Positions 8,975 to 16,373 of a stretch of 64,000 nucleotides of DNA are shown in pieces. The notes under the pieces are model-generated. The model made no database searches, had not been told where the DNA came from, and saw nothing but the letters and a program-made list of their open reading frames with translations. How positions within the stretch are numbered: the first letter of the stretch is position 1; each line of letters opens with the position of its first letter. Origin of the DNA: CAZFBA01 sp964517135 (GTDB taxonomy: Bacteria; Cyanobacteriota; Vampirovibrionia; JBFMGH01). The stretch lies in NCBI GenBank assembly GCA_964517135.1, contig CAZFBA010000002.1:62001-126000 (forward strand), given 5' to 3'. Both the position numbers and the translations under genes were made by a program.

Positions 8975-9997
8975 ATGAAAAGTATATTGAGTATTCAATG
9001 TCTTGCTTTAGTACTTTTTCTTGCGATTACAGCAAATGGATGTTTTCCTCCTCCTCAACAACAGGGGCCCTCTCAGGGAAATGTCCATCAACAGGAAGGC
9101 AAGGAACCAGATTATACAAATGTTGATCGTGGTCTTAATGATGAAAGCCCTGTGGTAAGAGAACAGGCTGTTCAAATTCTTACTACTATTACTCATAGCT
9201 CAGCTATTGAAAAGCTGGTGAAGGCAGTCAAAGAAAATAGTGAGAATGATAATATTACTAAACAAGCTGTACCTGCTCTTATAAAGTTTCAACAAAAAGC
9301 TATTAACCCTGTAAAAAACGAATTATGGGATTCAGAGATCTATTCGGTACAACGTCAGGGCTTTCTGGTGTTAAAAGAAATTACAAAGCCTGAAAACTTC
9401 TATAGCGAGGCGCAGGACAGGTTCTATAATTCTGAAATTCAATACAGTGAAGACCAGAAAATAGTTGATTATAAACTTGAAATGCTACAATACCTCCTGG
9501 GTAAGGCAGATATAGAGGATGAAAATACTATTCCTGATATTGTTGCAATGCTTCAATTGCCTGATAAACGGGTTGTAGTAAAGGCAGAGGCCTTTCTGTC
9601 GCAGATTCAGGATCAGCGGATCTTTGAACCACTTGAGCGTCTTTTCTATATGAAAAAGGATGATCCGCAAACAGTAGCAGCCATTCTTAAAGTTATGAAT
9701 TCTTTTAAAGAACCCGGGCCCAAGGCAAATAACGAAAATATTGTAAAAGACCTGACAATGTATCTTGAAGCTTTCGGCAGCTACGATAGAAAGGTTCAAA
9801 CTGAAAGCTATAATGGTTTAAAGAAGTTTGGTTATAATGATCCGGATGGTAAAATTGTTGCATATATAAGCAAATTTAAGAACAGCGATAACGATCTGGT
9901 TAGATCTCACGTGGTTGATCTTATGCAAGCATTGCCTAATAAACAGTATCCACAGCATTTAACACCCCCAACTTTTGAAATACCTGTTAGAAGGTGA
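8975..9997 (+). CDS. HEAT-repeat lipoprotein
   Basis: I start this 340-residue protein at the ATG at 8975, eight bases after GGGAG, because it gives a clean lipoprotein signal: MKSILSIQ, a hydrophobic core, then TANGC with Cys23 as the likely lipidated residue. After a Pro/Gln-rich linker the rest is helical HEAT-like repeats of about 35-40 residues (for example DESPVVREQAVQILTTI, VVVKAEAFLSQIQDQRIFEPLERLF and RKVQTESYNGLKKFGY). HEAT solenoids are protein-binding scaffolds. The lipidation signal places it on the envelope, probably the outer membrane. No partner gene is evident next to it. Confidence 0.75.
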   Translation: MKSILSIQCLALVLFLAITANGCFPPPQQQGPSQGNVHQQEGKEPDYTNVDRGLNDESPVVREQAVQILTTITHSSAIEKLVKAVKENSENDNITKQAVPALIKFQQKAINPVKNELWDSEIYSVQRQGFLVLKEITKPENFYSEAQDRFYNSEIQYSEDQKIVDYKLEMLQYLLGKADIEDENTIPDIVAMLQLPDKRVVVKAEAFLSQIQDQRIFEPLERLFYMKKDDPQTVAAILKVMNSFKEPGPKANNENIVKDLTMYLEAFGSYDRKVQTESYNGLKKFGYNDPDGKIVAYISKFKNSDNDLVRSHVVDLMQALPNKQYPQHLTPPTFEIPVRR

Positions 9998-10062
9998 TAG
10001 CCTGTAGTATTTTTAACCTGTAAAGATTATCTGATAAACTTTTTGCTTGATTGGCAGACAGG

Positions 10063-11202
10063 TTACTGGCAGCATTGTTGTTTTGCTAGTCTTATATTAT
10101 CAGGCAGCGGGCTCATTTCATTATAGATGGCATCTGTTTCTTCCGGGGCAGGGTTTATAGAACCCTGTTCTTCTGATGAAAAACCGTTCTGTTCTATTTT
10201 AAACAGGCATAATGGGTTTTCACAGAAACCTTTTGTGAATCCATAAGCTCTTTCTGTACATCCACCTCTGCATATAGACCCGTAGAAACATTCTTTGCAG
10301 AACCCATCAAGTAGTTCAAGCCTGAAGTGGCGATTGAATTTGAATGCATCAGGGTTGTTCCATATTTCTGCAAGAGGTTTTTCTCTTACATTGCCTTCGA
10401 TAAAGTCGTCTCCTGGTAGTGATAGGCATCCTTTCACGTTACCGTTACTTTCCAGTCCGATGGCTCTCATTCCTGCATGGCATCCTCTCCAGTCGTGAGG
10501 GTGGAGGAATGGGTGTAAGCTTCCGTAATAGCCGAAACAGTCTGCTCCTGTAATATAGGTATTTTTGTAACGGTTATTATTTCTGGCTATGAACTTGGCA
10601 GCTTCATAGAATTGTCTTTCTGTAATGGCTGTTCGAATATCCATTCTTCCCTGCGGGGTTGCTGCCTGTATTTGCCAGGCATCTACGCCATATAGAAGTA
10701 TGATATTTTTGATATTTTCCAGCTGGTTGAAGTTTATGCGCTGTAGTGTTGTGACGACAGAAGTATAAACTCCTGCATCGAGCAATAAATTGAGGGCATT
10801 TAATGCTCTTTCAAATGATTTTTTTCTTCCTCGAATGTAGTCATGAACATCCGGTGTTCCGCCATCCAGGCTGATACCGACACATAAAGGGTTAAGTTTT
10901 TGAAGAATTGCAGCTATTTCAGGATTCATTATAAATCCGTTAGAGATAAAACACAGGTCCATACCGAGTTGTTTGACTTTATGAGCAACAATTATCCAGT
11001 CTTTTCGCAGAAATGGCTCTCCTCCAGAAATAGTAACGTTTTTGCAGCCCAGTTCTGCAAGTTGTTCTACGAGGTGTAAGGCTTCTTCTGTGCTGAGTTC
11101 ATCAGGTCTTGTTGCTTCTCCGCAGTCTGAACCACAGTGAATGCAGTTTACATTACATCTAAAAGTGAATTCCCATACGGCTATTTCTGGTTTATAGAGC
11201 AT
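10063..11202 (-). CDS. Radical SAM/SPASM peptide-maturase-like enzyme
   Basis: The 379-residue protein carries the radical SAM motif C16-x3-C20-x2-C23 within FTFRCNVNCIHC, with an extra Cys27, and the SAM-binding ISGGEPFLRKDW. Its C-terminal third has the Cys pattern of a SPASM domain binding auxiliary iron-sulfur clusters: the GCHAG, KGCLSLPGDD, FCKECFYGSICRGGC and FCENPLC segments. SPASM enzymes commonly modify ribosomally made peptides (PqqE, AlbA, triceptide and sactipeptide maturases). It has a good ribosome site (AGGAGGG) and lies downstream, on the same strand, of two paralogous Pro/Gly-rich proteins that are plausible substrates. The C-terminal 40 residues form a polar tail ending in Cys-Cys-Gln. 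No dedicated exporter is adjacent. The substrate link is inferred from position. Confidence 0.9.
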   Translation of the reverse strand: MLYKPEIAVWEFTFRCNVNCIHCGSDCGEATRPDELSTEEALHLVEQLAELGCKNVTISGGEPFLRKDWIIVAHKVKQLGMDLCFISNGFIMNPEIAAILQKLNPLCVGISLDGGTPDVHDYIRGRKKSFERALNALNLLLDAGVYTSVVTTLQRINFNQLENIKNIILLYGVDAWQIQAATPQGRMDIRTAITERQFYEAAKFIARNNNRYKNTYITGADCFGYYGSLHPFLHPHDWRGCHAGMRAIGLESNGNVKGCLSLPGDDFIEGNVREKPLAEIWNNPDAFKFNRHFRLELLDGFCKECFYGSICRGGCTERAYGFTKGFCENPLCLFKIEQNGFSSEEQGSINPAPEETDAIYNEMSPLPDNIRLAKQQCCQ

Positions 11203-11299
11203 GTTTCCCTCCTGTACTGTATGATAAGCATATTCCCTGATTTTTGTAAAAAGTTTTTATTTAATACTTACAATTATACCTTTAAAAACCCACAGTAAA

Positions 11300-11321
11300 C
11301 CTCTTCTATTTTTAGAAGAGG
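11300..11321 (-). terminator. Hairpin between Pro/Gly-rich gene and radical SAM gene
   Basis: A perfect 9-bp stem (11300-11308 with 11313-11321, CCTCTTCTA/TAGAAGAGG) and a four-base loop lie 26 bases after the stop of the Pro/Gly-rich gene. On the minus strand it is followed by TTTACTG rather than a long U-run. It may be a leaky terminator that lowers expression of the downstream enzyme, as often seen between precursor and maturase genes. A TATAAT on the same strand just downstream of it (about 11269-11274) could also give the enzyme its own promoter. Confidence 0.55.
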
Positions 11322-11346
11322 CTTGAGATCCCGGTTTATTAAGGTT

Positions 11347-11718
11347 TTAAGAAATAAATATTCGCTGTTCTATTTGATTAGCTACAACATCAAGTTGTTG
11401 TGCACTTCCTGTAATGCTTATGCCTCCTGCTGGGGCTGCTGGTGCAGCGTATAGCGATCTTACGGGTGGTTCTATTGGTTGAGATATAGGCGGTTCAGGA
11501 AATGGGAACCCTGGTGGGAAATCTGGCATCGGTGGGAATGGCATTCCAGGCGGGAATGGATTGCCACCGGGTGGAAATGGGAATCCGGGTGGAAATGGGT
11601 TCCAGCCACCGGGCGGTAGAACAGGTCGTCCCGGAGGTCTCCCTGGTGGAAATGGACCTGGTGGTTGCGGTTGTGGATTAGGGTAAGGTACCCCATATAA
11701 AGGTTGTGCTAGTGTCAT
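11347..11718 (-). CDS. Pro/Gly-rich protein A, candidate radical SAM substrate
   Basis: This 123-residue protein starts at ATG after AGGAGGAG. Residues 1-18 (MTLAQPLYGVPYPNPQPQ) nearly match the start of the upstream protein B. Residues 19-78 are a low-complexity core of Pro, Gly and Phe (repeats of PFPPG, GNPFPPG, GMPFPP), with one Trp and no Cys. The tail from EPPVRSLYAAP to NQIEQRIFIS parallels the tail of B (DPPVQLLYGVP to NMDLRLMT). It has no signal peptide. Conserved ends around a hypervariable centre are a common arrangement for precursor peptides or paralogous structural proteins. I do not recognise a family. The downstream hairpin and radical SAM gene suggest it is modified, which is an inference. 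Confidence 0.8.
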   Translation of the reverse strand: MTLAQPLYGVPYPNPQPQPPGPFPPGRPPGRPVLPPGGWNPFPPGFPFPPGGNPFPPGMPFPPMPDFPPGFPFPEPPISQPIEPPVRSLYAAPAAPAGGISITGSAQQLDVVANQIEQRIFIS

Positions 11719-11783
11719 ATGCCTGTCTCCTCCTGCTTTTTCTTCTTGTTAATGCAAATCTCTTTGAATGATATTTATTCTCT

Positions 11784-11814
11784 CCATATATATAAAAAAA
11801 ATTTTACAGGCTGG
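11784..11814 (-). promoter_or_regulatory. A/T-rich element upstream of gene A, shared with gene B
   Basis: On the minus strand this reads CAGCCTG, an A/T-rich run, then TTTATATATATGG, about 65 bases before the ATG of gene A. A closely similar element (AGGCT, A/T run, TTTTTATATATATGA) lies at 12898-12930 before gene B. The matching order suggests a shared promoter with a TATATAT-type -10, so the two genes are probably co-regulated. Confidence 0.45.
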
Positions 11815-12073
11815 ATTGTCTAAAAGCATGAAATTTTAAATTGTTTTTGGGTTGTGAAATCCTTGCTGAAAGAGGTTTTTGGGGATATTGCTAGACTGAA
11901 AGGCTTTGTAGTAAAACTTCATAAAAGATATAAAACTTCTTATCGTATGTTTTAAATATATACCCTGTAGGTCTAATAGATTTAAACCTTTTATAGAAAC
12001 TCTATAAAGGTTTATTAAGTTATATTAAGCTCTTGTAGTGGGCTTTTTGGTTTTGTTGCTCCCCTTAAATGCT

Positions 12074-12105
12074 ATCAGGCCCTTCTTTTTCAAGAAAGGC
12101 CTGAT
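12074..12105 (-). terminator. Strong hairpin after gene B
   Basis: ATCAGGCC-C-TTCTT at 12074-12087 pairs with AAGAAAGGCCTGAT at 12092-12105: 14 pairs with one mismatch and a four-base loop. It begins 22 bases downstream of the stop of gene B, matching the position of the hairpin after gene A. There is no U-tract on the minus strand, so it may stabilise the 3' end or act as a partial terminator. Confidence 0.55.
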
Positions 12106-12127
12106 GATTATATCTTTATATATGGAT

Positions 12128-12853
12128 TTATGTCATTAATCGTAGATCCATATTCTGTGTAATCTGGTCAAGCTGGTTAGCAGCAGTTACGAAAGAGCCA
12201 TTTTGTGAGCATGGTACACCATAAAGAAGTTGTACTGGCGGGTCAATAGCTGGTGGTGGAATAGGACCTGGGCCAGGGAATGGTGGTTGTGGCATTGGTG
12301 GCGGGAAGATAGGTCCAGGACCCGGGAATGGTGGCTTGTTGGGTTGTGAAAACTGTATGTTTTCAACATCTTTCAGATGAGTCCAGGTGTTTGTTTTCAT
12401 GTTGTAATAATGAGAAACACCATTCTGGTCAGTATAGTTGAAATAGTCACTTTTAGCACCTTCAAACTTTACTGTATCGTAGCCAGAGCCACCATCAATA
12501 TAGTTTTGGTTGCCAAAACCGCCGCCTACGTGGAAGACATCGTTGCCTGCACCGCCGTCAGCTTTGTTTATATTGCCAAATCCACCCATGTTGAAAAAGT
12601 CATTACCCCAGCCACCGCTGGCAATGTTTTGATTGAAAGCTCCGCCTTGGGTGAAATTGTCGTTGCGCCAGGTTCCATTATCGTTGTTGTATTGACCAAA
12701 GCCCCCCTGATGAACATTTTTGCCTTGTCCGGGCCATGGCATAGGCTGTGGTTGAGGCCACGGCTGTGGTTGAGGCCATGGTTGAGGCTGAGGCCACGGT
12801 TGTGGTTGAGGATAAGGATATGGTACGCCGTATACTGGTTGTGCTATTGTCAT
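12128..12853 (-). CDS. Pro/Trp- and Gly/Asn-repeat protein B, candidate radical SAM substrate
   Basis: I start at ATG 12853 (SD GAAGGGAG), giving 241 residues and the shared N-terminus MTIAQPVYGVPYPYPQPQ. Residues 15-40 are PQPQPW hexapeptide repeats. Residues 50-130 are four 20-residue repeats, each two decapeptides: a GGFGNxNxxD-like half and a GGxGNDxFxx-like half. The last halves (GGAGNDVFHV, GGSGYDTVKF) and the following DVENIQF resemble the calcium-binding RTX beta-roll. Residues 173-203 are Pro-rich, and the tail DPPVQLLYGVP to LRLMT parallels protein A. It contains a single Cys (about 215) and no signal peptide. It could be a surface structural protein or a radical SAM substrate; the regular aromatic-x-Asn triplets favour the latter but do not prove it. 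Confidence 0.8.
   Translation of the reverse strand: MTIAQPVYGVPYPYPQPQPWPQPQPWPQPQPWPQPQPMPWPGQGKNVHQGGFGQYNNDNGTWRNDNFTQGGAFNQNIASGGWGNDFFNMGGFGNINKADGGAGNDVFHVGGGFGNQNYIDGGSGYDTVKFEGAKSDYFNYTDQNGVSHYYNMKTNTWTHLKDVENIQFSQPNKPPFPGPGPIFPPPMPQPPFPGPGPIPPPAIDPPVQLLYGVPCSQNGSFVTAANQLDQITQNMDLRLMT
12464..12706 (-). repeat. Four 20-residue Gly/Asn repeats in gene B
   Basis: Codons 50-130 of gene B encode Gly-initiated decapeptides at positions 50, 60, 70, 80, 90, 100, 110 and 121. Odd members resemble GGFGNxNxxD and even members GGxGNDxFxx, so the real unit is 20 residues repeated four times. DNA identity between units is low, so these are old or selected repeats rather than a recent expansion. 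Confidence 0.75.
12734..12811 (-). repeat. 18-bp tandem repeats encoding PQPQPW
   Basis: Three perfect and one extended copy (PQPQPMPW) of a Pro-Gln-Pro-Gln-Pro-Trp hexapeptide are encoded by near-identical 18-base units (GGTTGAGGCCACGGCTGT-like on the plus strand). High DNA identity indicates recent slippage or duplication, so copy number may differ between strains. Confidence 0.85.
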
Positions 12854-12897
12854 ATATACTCCCTTCTGTATTTTTAAAAAATTACTCCCAGAAAAAC

Positions 12898-12930
12898 CCT
12901 TCATATATATAAAAACTTTAATTAGCCTGA
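12898..12930 (-). promoter_or_regulatory. A/T-rich element upstream of gene B, shared with gene A
   Basis: On the minus strand this reads CAGGCTAATTAAAG then TTTTTATATATATGA, about 45 bases before the gene B start. It matches the element before gene A in order and sequence. The TATATAT block could be a -10 box. Confidence 0.45.
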
Positions 12931-13113
12931 AATTGCCTGATATAGATCACTCAAAAGGGCTAAAATACTTGAAATGTCTTATATAAATGACACATATTTA
13001 TTCATAATAATTGTTATATTTTTTAGTAAAACTTAACAATTTATATAAAAACAATCGAACTTGAAATTTTTGAAAAGACAGGTTGCTAAATGTTTTTGTA
13101 TTAAATTTCAAGT

Positions 13114-13983
13114 TTATTTCAGGCTCAGCAGCTTGTACAGAAGTTTTGCTGCTGCAAAATCAGATACTACGCTGGAATCTGATGGGCATAATTCTACAAT
13201 ATCTGCTGCAATTACGTTAAAGTTCAGGAACAATTCTTCAAGGAGGCTGGTTATATCATACCAGTCGGGGCCGCCAGGCTCAGGAGTACCTACATGAGGT
13301 ATAACAGAAGGGTCAAATCCATCCAGATCAATTGTAATATAAAGATTGGGGGTTTTAATATTTTTTATAACTGCTCTGATATCAATTGGTCTGGTGTCAG
13401 CAAAGAATGTAGTGATTTGTTGAGGGTTTTCTTGAATTAGCAGATCTTCTTCCTTACAAAGACTGCGTATACCTATTTGAACGATATTTATGCCTTTATC
13501 AAAAGCATATCTCAGGGCACAGGCATGGCTGAAAGGGTTTCCTTCATATTCTTCTCTGAGGTCAGCATGTGCATCTATCTGAATTACAGTTAGATCTGGT
13601 GTTTTATTGTAGCATGCATCAATAGCTCCCTGAGAGATAGTGTGTTCACCGCCTAATATGACTGCAAATTTGTCTTTTTCAATGCATGAAGTAACTTCTT
13701 TGCTTATCTGGTGCCATATTTCTTTTATATCATTTGAAGTATCAATAGTGCTGCAACTGATACCTTTAAGGTAAGGTTCTGTTTTAGACTTTCTGTCATA
13801 GAGTTCAACCTGTGTTGATGCTTTAAGTATAGCTGAAGGGCCGTTTTCTGTTCCTTTAATATAGGAGACTGTCTCACTGTAAGGTACACATATGACATGG
13901 AATCTGCTTTTTTCAAAGTTAGTGTATTCTTTTTCTATTCCGAAAGGGGTTAAATATTTGTTAATACAATCTTTTTCTGGCAT
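13114..13983 (-). CDS. speB: Agmatinase/arginase family ureohydrolase
   Basis: The 289-residue protein has all the ureohydrolase metal-site motifs: GGEHTIS, DAHADLR, SHACALR and the DLDGFDPSVIPHVGTPEPGG block. These place two Mn ions with the conserved His and Asp residues. Family members hydrolyse agmatine to putrescine and urea, or related guanidino compounds. The length (about 290) and the PHVGTPEPGG motif fit bacterial agmatinases best. No speA, speE or other polyamine gene is adjacent. It lies 260 bases upstream of the Pro/Gly-rich genes on the same strand, but co-transcription is uncertain. The exact substrate (agmatine, guanidinobutyrate or other) is not determined. Confidence 0.85.
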   Translation of the reverse strand: MPEKDCINKYLTPFGIEKEYTNFEKSRFHVICVPYSETVSYIKGTENGPSAILKASTQVELYDRKSKTEPYLKGISCSTIDTSNDIKEIWHQISKEVTSCIEKDKFAVILGGEHTISQGAIDACYNKTPDLTVIQIDAHADLREEYEGNPFSHACALRYAFDKGINIVQIGIRSLCKEEDLLIQENPQQITTFFADTRPIDIRAVIKNIKTPNLYITIDLDGFDPSVIPHVGTPEPGGPDWYDITSLLEELFLNFNVIAADIVELCPSDSSVVSDFAAAKLLYKLLSLK

Positions 13984-14132
13984 TAATTTTCTAAACTCCT
14001 TTGATAATCATGAACTGACTAAAATATATTTTAACTAATTGTTAAGAGAGAGTGTTAAAAATGTCAACTTTTTGTTTTCAGTTGTTTTATAAAAATAACG
14101 AAGAATTACTATTGGGGTTTTGGTCAGGAAAT

Positions 14133-15656
14133 ATGCTCTCTCAAGTCAGTTTAAATACAACTAATCCTATCTACCACAAGAAGCCTGCTGTTTCAAACAG
14201 GCCACAGGGCACTTCTGGCAATTTTAAGCAGGTTGAAAGTTCCCCGTCTTTTACCGGTGGAGTAGGAAATTACATAAAGAATCCTCTTTTAGCTTTTAAT
14301 GTATTGCCAAAAATTGATGACCAGACCTCTAAACAAATGTTTATGGATCTTTACAGTGCTACAAATGCTCAGGGTAAAGCAGATCTTAAGTTTTTACTTG
14401 ATACTGGTAAGCTTTTATCTGCTGATGCTGATGATGGAAGTACAACGTTATATAATTTACACAGGATTATTAAAGAACCAAGAGCCCAGGGGTTAGATTC
14501 TAAAGATATATTGAATTCTGCATTGAGAGCACTCGCCAATCCCTTTTCTATTACACAGAACTTCGGTAAGCTTTCTCCGGCTGTTACCAGTATGCTTCTA
14601 AATAATGCACAGTCAGCAAAGTTATCTTCTGCTATAGGGGTGAGTTTTGCAGCTTCACCAAAACGTAATTTGCCAGTAGAGAGCAATGCAGCCCAGCAGG
14701 TATTGCCAGCAGAGTATAATGTTACTGCCAGTGGAACCTGTGTGGCTGCCAGTATGGAGTTTGATCTTGCTGATAAACGCCCGGCAGAATTTGCAAGGTA
14801 TGCAGCTGACCTTTCAAGCCCTAAAATGGCTGTGCTGGAAGAGTTTAAGTTCTCTGATATAGATGAAGACCAGCTTGCTGCTATGTACTGGTTGGAGCAA
14901 TTTCAGGTACAGTATGACTCAAAAGATATGGAAACAGGTTATGTTGTTTTAAAACCTGATGAAGCTGCTATTTATAGGGCTATTTCTCAAACACAGCAAA
15001 GAGAGCCTGGTAGCAGAAGTGCTCTAAATGTTTTGATGCAATCTGCGTTCATGCAACTGGGTAGTGCACACTCTTATAATTCATTGAATGACATTAGAAC
15101 CGGTGGTTTTAATCAGTCTGACAGAGGTTTAACAGAATTTGAAAAAAGCTTTGCAGAGGCTATTGTTGATGATAATGGTGGCAAATCTTCTGTAACCTAT
15201 CAAATTGTTGATGATAATGCTTTTCTTGTCGGGTATAATAAGACTTTCCAGGAAACATTGATGGATATTATAAATTCTTTAAAATCTGGTTTTAACGTTA
15301 TTGTAGGAATTACAGAGACTGATGCAAATGCACAGATTACGGGTGGCCATGAAATAACAATTGTAGCAAGTAAGGTCGGCCAGGATGGCAGGTTATACTT
15401 TATTTGTAATGATACCGATAATGATATGAGCACACCGGTAGAGATTTTAGCAGATGAATTAATTCCAAAAATTCACCATGCAGGCATTCCTAATGTAGTA
15501 TTGAAGCAAACCACACGACCAGTAGCGCACAAACCTATTATTATCCAGAAACCTCCACAGATTAACCCGCATTTAAGCAGTGTTGCTGCGCAAAATAATA
15601 CGCTTGCAGGGGTTAATATGAATAATCCTTCACCGGGATTTAACCTGGTAGCCTGA
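14133..15656 (+). CDS. Putative papain-like cysteine peptidase-type protein, lineage-specific
   Basis: I start at ATG 14133 (AGGA upstream; a GTG at 14052 is the alternative), giving 507 residues. A polar N-terminus ends in PSFTGG, the F-x-G pattern also found in the adenosine deaminase at 46521. A helical region (about residues 45-175) is followed by TASGTCVAASMEFDL, where Cys203 sits at a helix start as in papain-type nucleophiles. Much later come GGHEITIVASKVG (His406) and LYFICNDTDND (Asn426/Asp427), the order and spacing of a Cys-His-Asn/Asp triad in C39-like folds. The C-terminus is Pro/Asn-rich. Peptidase activity is inferred from these motifs alone; it could also be a transglutaminase-like or inactive protein. 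No signal peptide is seen. Confidence 0.6.
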   Translation: MLSQVSLNTTNPIYHKKPAVSNRPQGTSGNFKQVESSPSFTGGVGNYIKNPLLAFNVLPKIDDQTSKQMFMDLYSATNAQGKADLKFLLDTGKLLSADADDGSTTLYNLHRIIKEPRAQGLDSKDILNSALRALANPFSITQNFGKLSPAVTSMLLNNAQSAKLSSAIGVSFAASPKRNLPVESNAAQQVLPAEYNVTASGTCVAASMEFDLADKRPAEFARYAADLSSPKMAVLEEFKFSDIDEDQLAAMYWLEQFQVQYDSKDMETGYVVLKPDEAAIYRAISQTQQREPGSRSALNVLMQSAFMQLGSAHSYNSLNDIRTGGFNQSDRGLTEFEKSFAEAIVDDNGGKSSVTYQIVDDNAFLVGYNKTFQETLMDIINSLKSGFNVIVGITETDANAQITGGHEITIVASKVGQDGRLYFICNDTDNDMSTPVEILADELIPKIHHAGIPNVVLKQTTRPVAHKPIIIQKPPQINPHLSSVAAQNNTLAGVNMNNPSPGFNLVA

Positions 15657-15782
15657 TAGAACCCTTTTTTAAACCTTATTACTGAAAATTTTTCGTTTTA
15701 CAATTCCTTGTAAAAATTTTTAGGTTGTATAATAATTAATAATAGCAAAATTGTTATTGCTCTTGATAAATAAATAAGACAT

Positions 15783-15855
15783 GGGGCGTTGGCGCAGTTG
15801 GTAGCGCGCTTGAATGGCATTCAAGAGGCCACGAGTTCGACTCTCGTACGCTCCA
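15783..15855 (+). tRNA. tRNA-Ala (anticodon GGC)
   Basis: This 73-nt cloverleaf has acceptor stem GGGGCGT/ACGCTCC, D-arm GGCGCAGTTGGTAGCGC, anticodon stem CTTGA/TCAAG with loop ATGGCAT (anticodon GGC, decoding GCC) and T-loop TTCGACT. The discriminator is A, no CCA is encoded, and a run of T residues follows directly as a likely terminator. Confidence 0.95.
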
Positions 15856-15873
15856 TTTTTTATTTGGAAATTT

Positions 15874-16371
15874 TTAAACTTCGGGTATGTTGTCTATAAA
15901 GCTACGTTCAAGTTTTCTTAAGAACTTTATAAAGGTATTTTCGTGATCTTTCATAAGTGGGTCAACCAGGATGGTTATAGAGCCCAGTCTTTTACCGACC
16001 CATATATCTGTAAGCGGTCTGTCACCGACTACAGCAACTTCAGAAGGTTTAAGATTTAACTGTTCTAAGACTTTTTTAATAACTTTTCTTTGGGGCTTTT
16101 TTGCTTTACCTTCTACCGGGCAGCCCACAACCTTTGCGGCCAGTTCGATGTAGTTTTGTTCTCTGTTGTTGGATACAACAGCTATTTTAAAATCTTCTTT
16201 TACTTCTGAGAGCCAGTTTTCTACGTCACTGGTCAGTATACCTGTTTTTGGCGCCATTATTGTGTTATCAAGATCAAAAATAAATCCTTTTATGCCTTTA
16301 TTCTTAAGTTCTTGCAGGTCAATATCTGTAACATGTTTCAGTATATAGTCTGCTTTTAGTTTGAATAGCAT
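15874..16371 (-). CDS. YqeG family HAD IIIA-type phosphatase
   Basis: The 165-residue protein has HAD motif I FDLDNT (Asp33 and Asp35), motif II VVSNN and motif III/IV VVGDRPLTDIWVGKRLG, with no cap domain. This is the compact pattern of YqeG family (HAD-IIIA) phosphatases of Gram-positive bacteria and cyanobacteria. The natural substrate is not established for the family in general. It begins two bases after the U32 gene stop and is the last gene of the mlaE-mlaF-mlaD-U32-yqeG unit. Motif residues appear intact, so it is probably an active hydrolase. Confidence 0.85.
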   Translation of the reverse strand: MLFKLKADYILKHVTDIDLQELKNKGIKGFIFDLDNTIMAPKTGILTSDVENWLSEVKEDFKIAVVSNNREQNYIELAAKVVGCPVEGKAKKPQRKVIKKVLEQLNLKPSEVAVVGDRPLTDIWVGKRLGSITILVDPLMKDHENTFIKFLRKLERSFIDNIPEV

Positions 16372-16373
16372 TA

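Larger units (their letters stand above)
11719..12127. other. Intergenic region between the two Pro/Gly-rich genes
   Basis: This 409-base gap contains no convincing gene on either strand. On the minus strand it carries a 14-bp hairpin just after gene B and an A/T-rich promoter-like element upstream of gene A. The rest is AT-rich sequence in which I see nothing else. Confidence 0.6.

Noticed and set aside
12734..12811. 18-bp repeats as a CRISPR array
   Set aside because: Units are contiguous without spacers, in frame, and encode PQPQPW.
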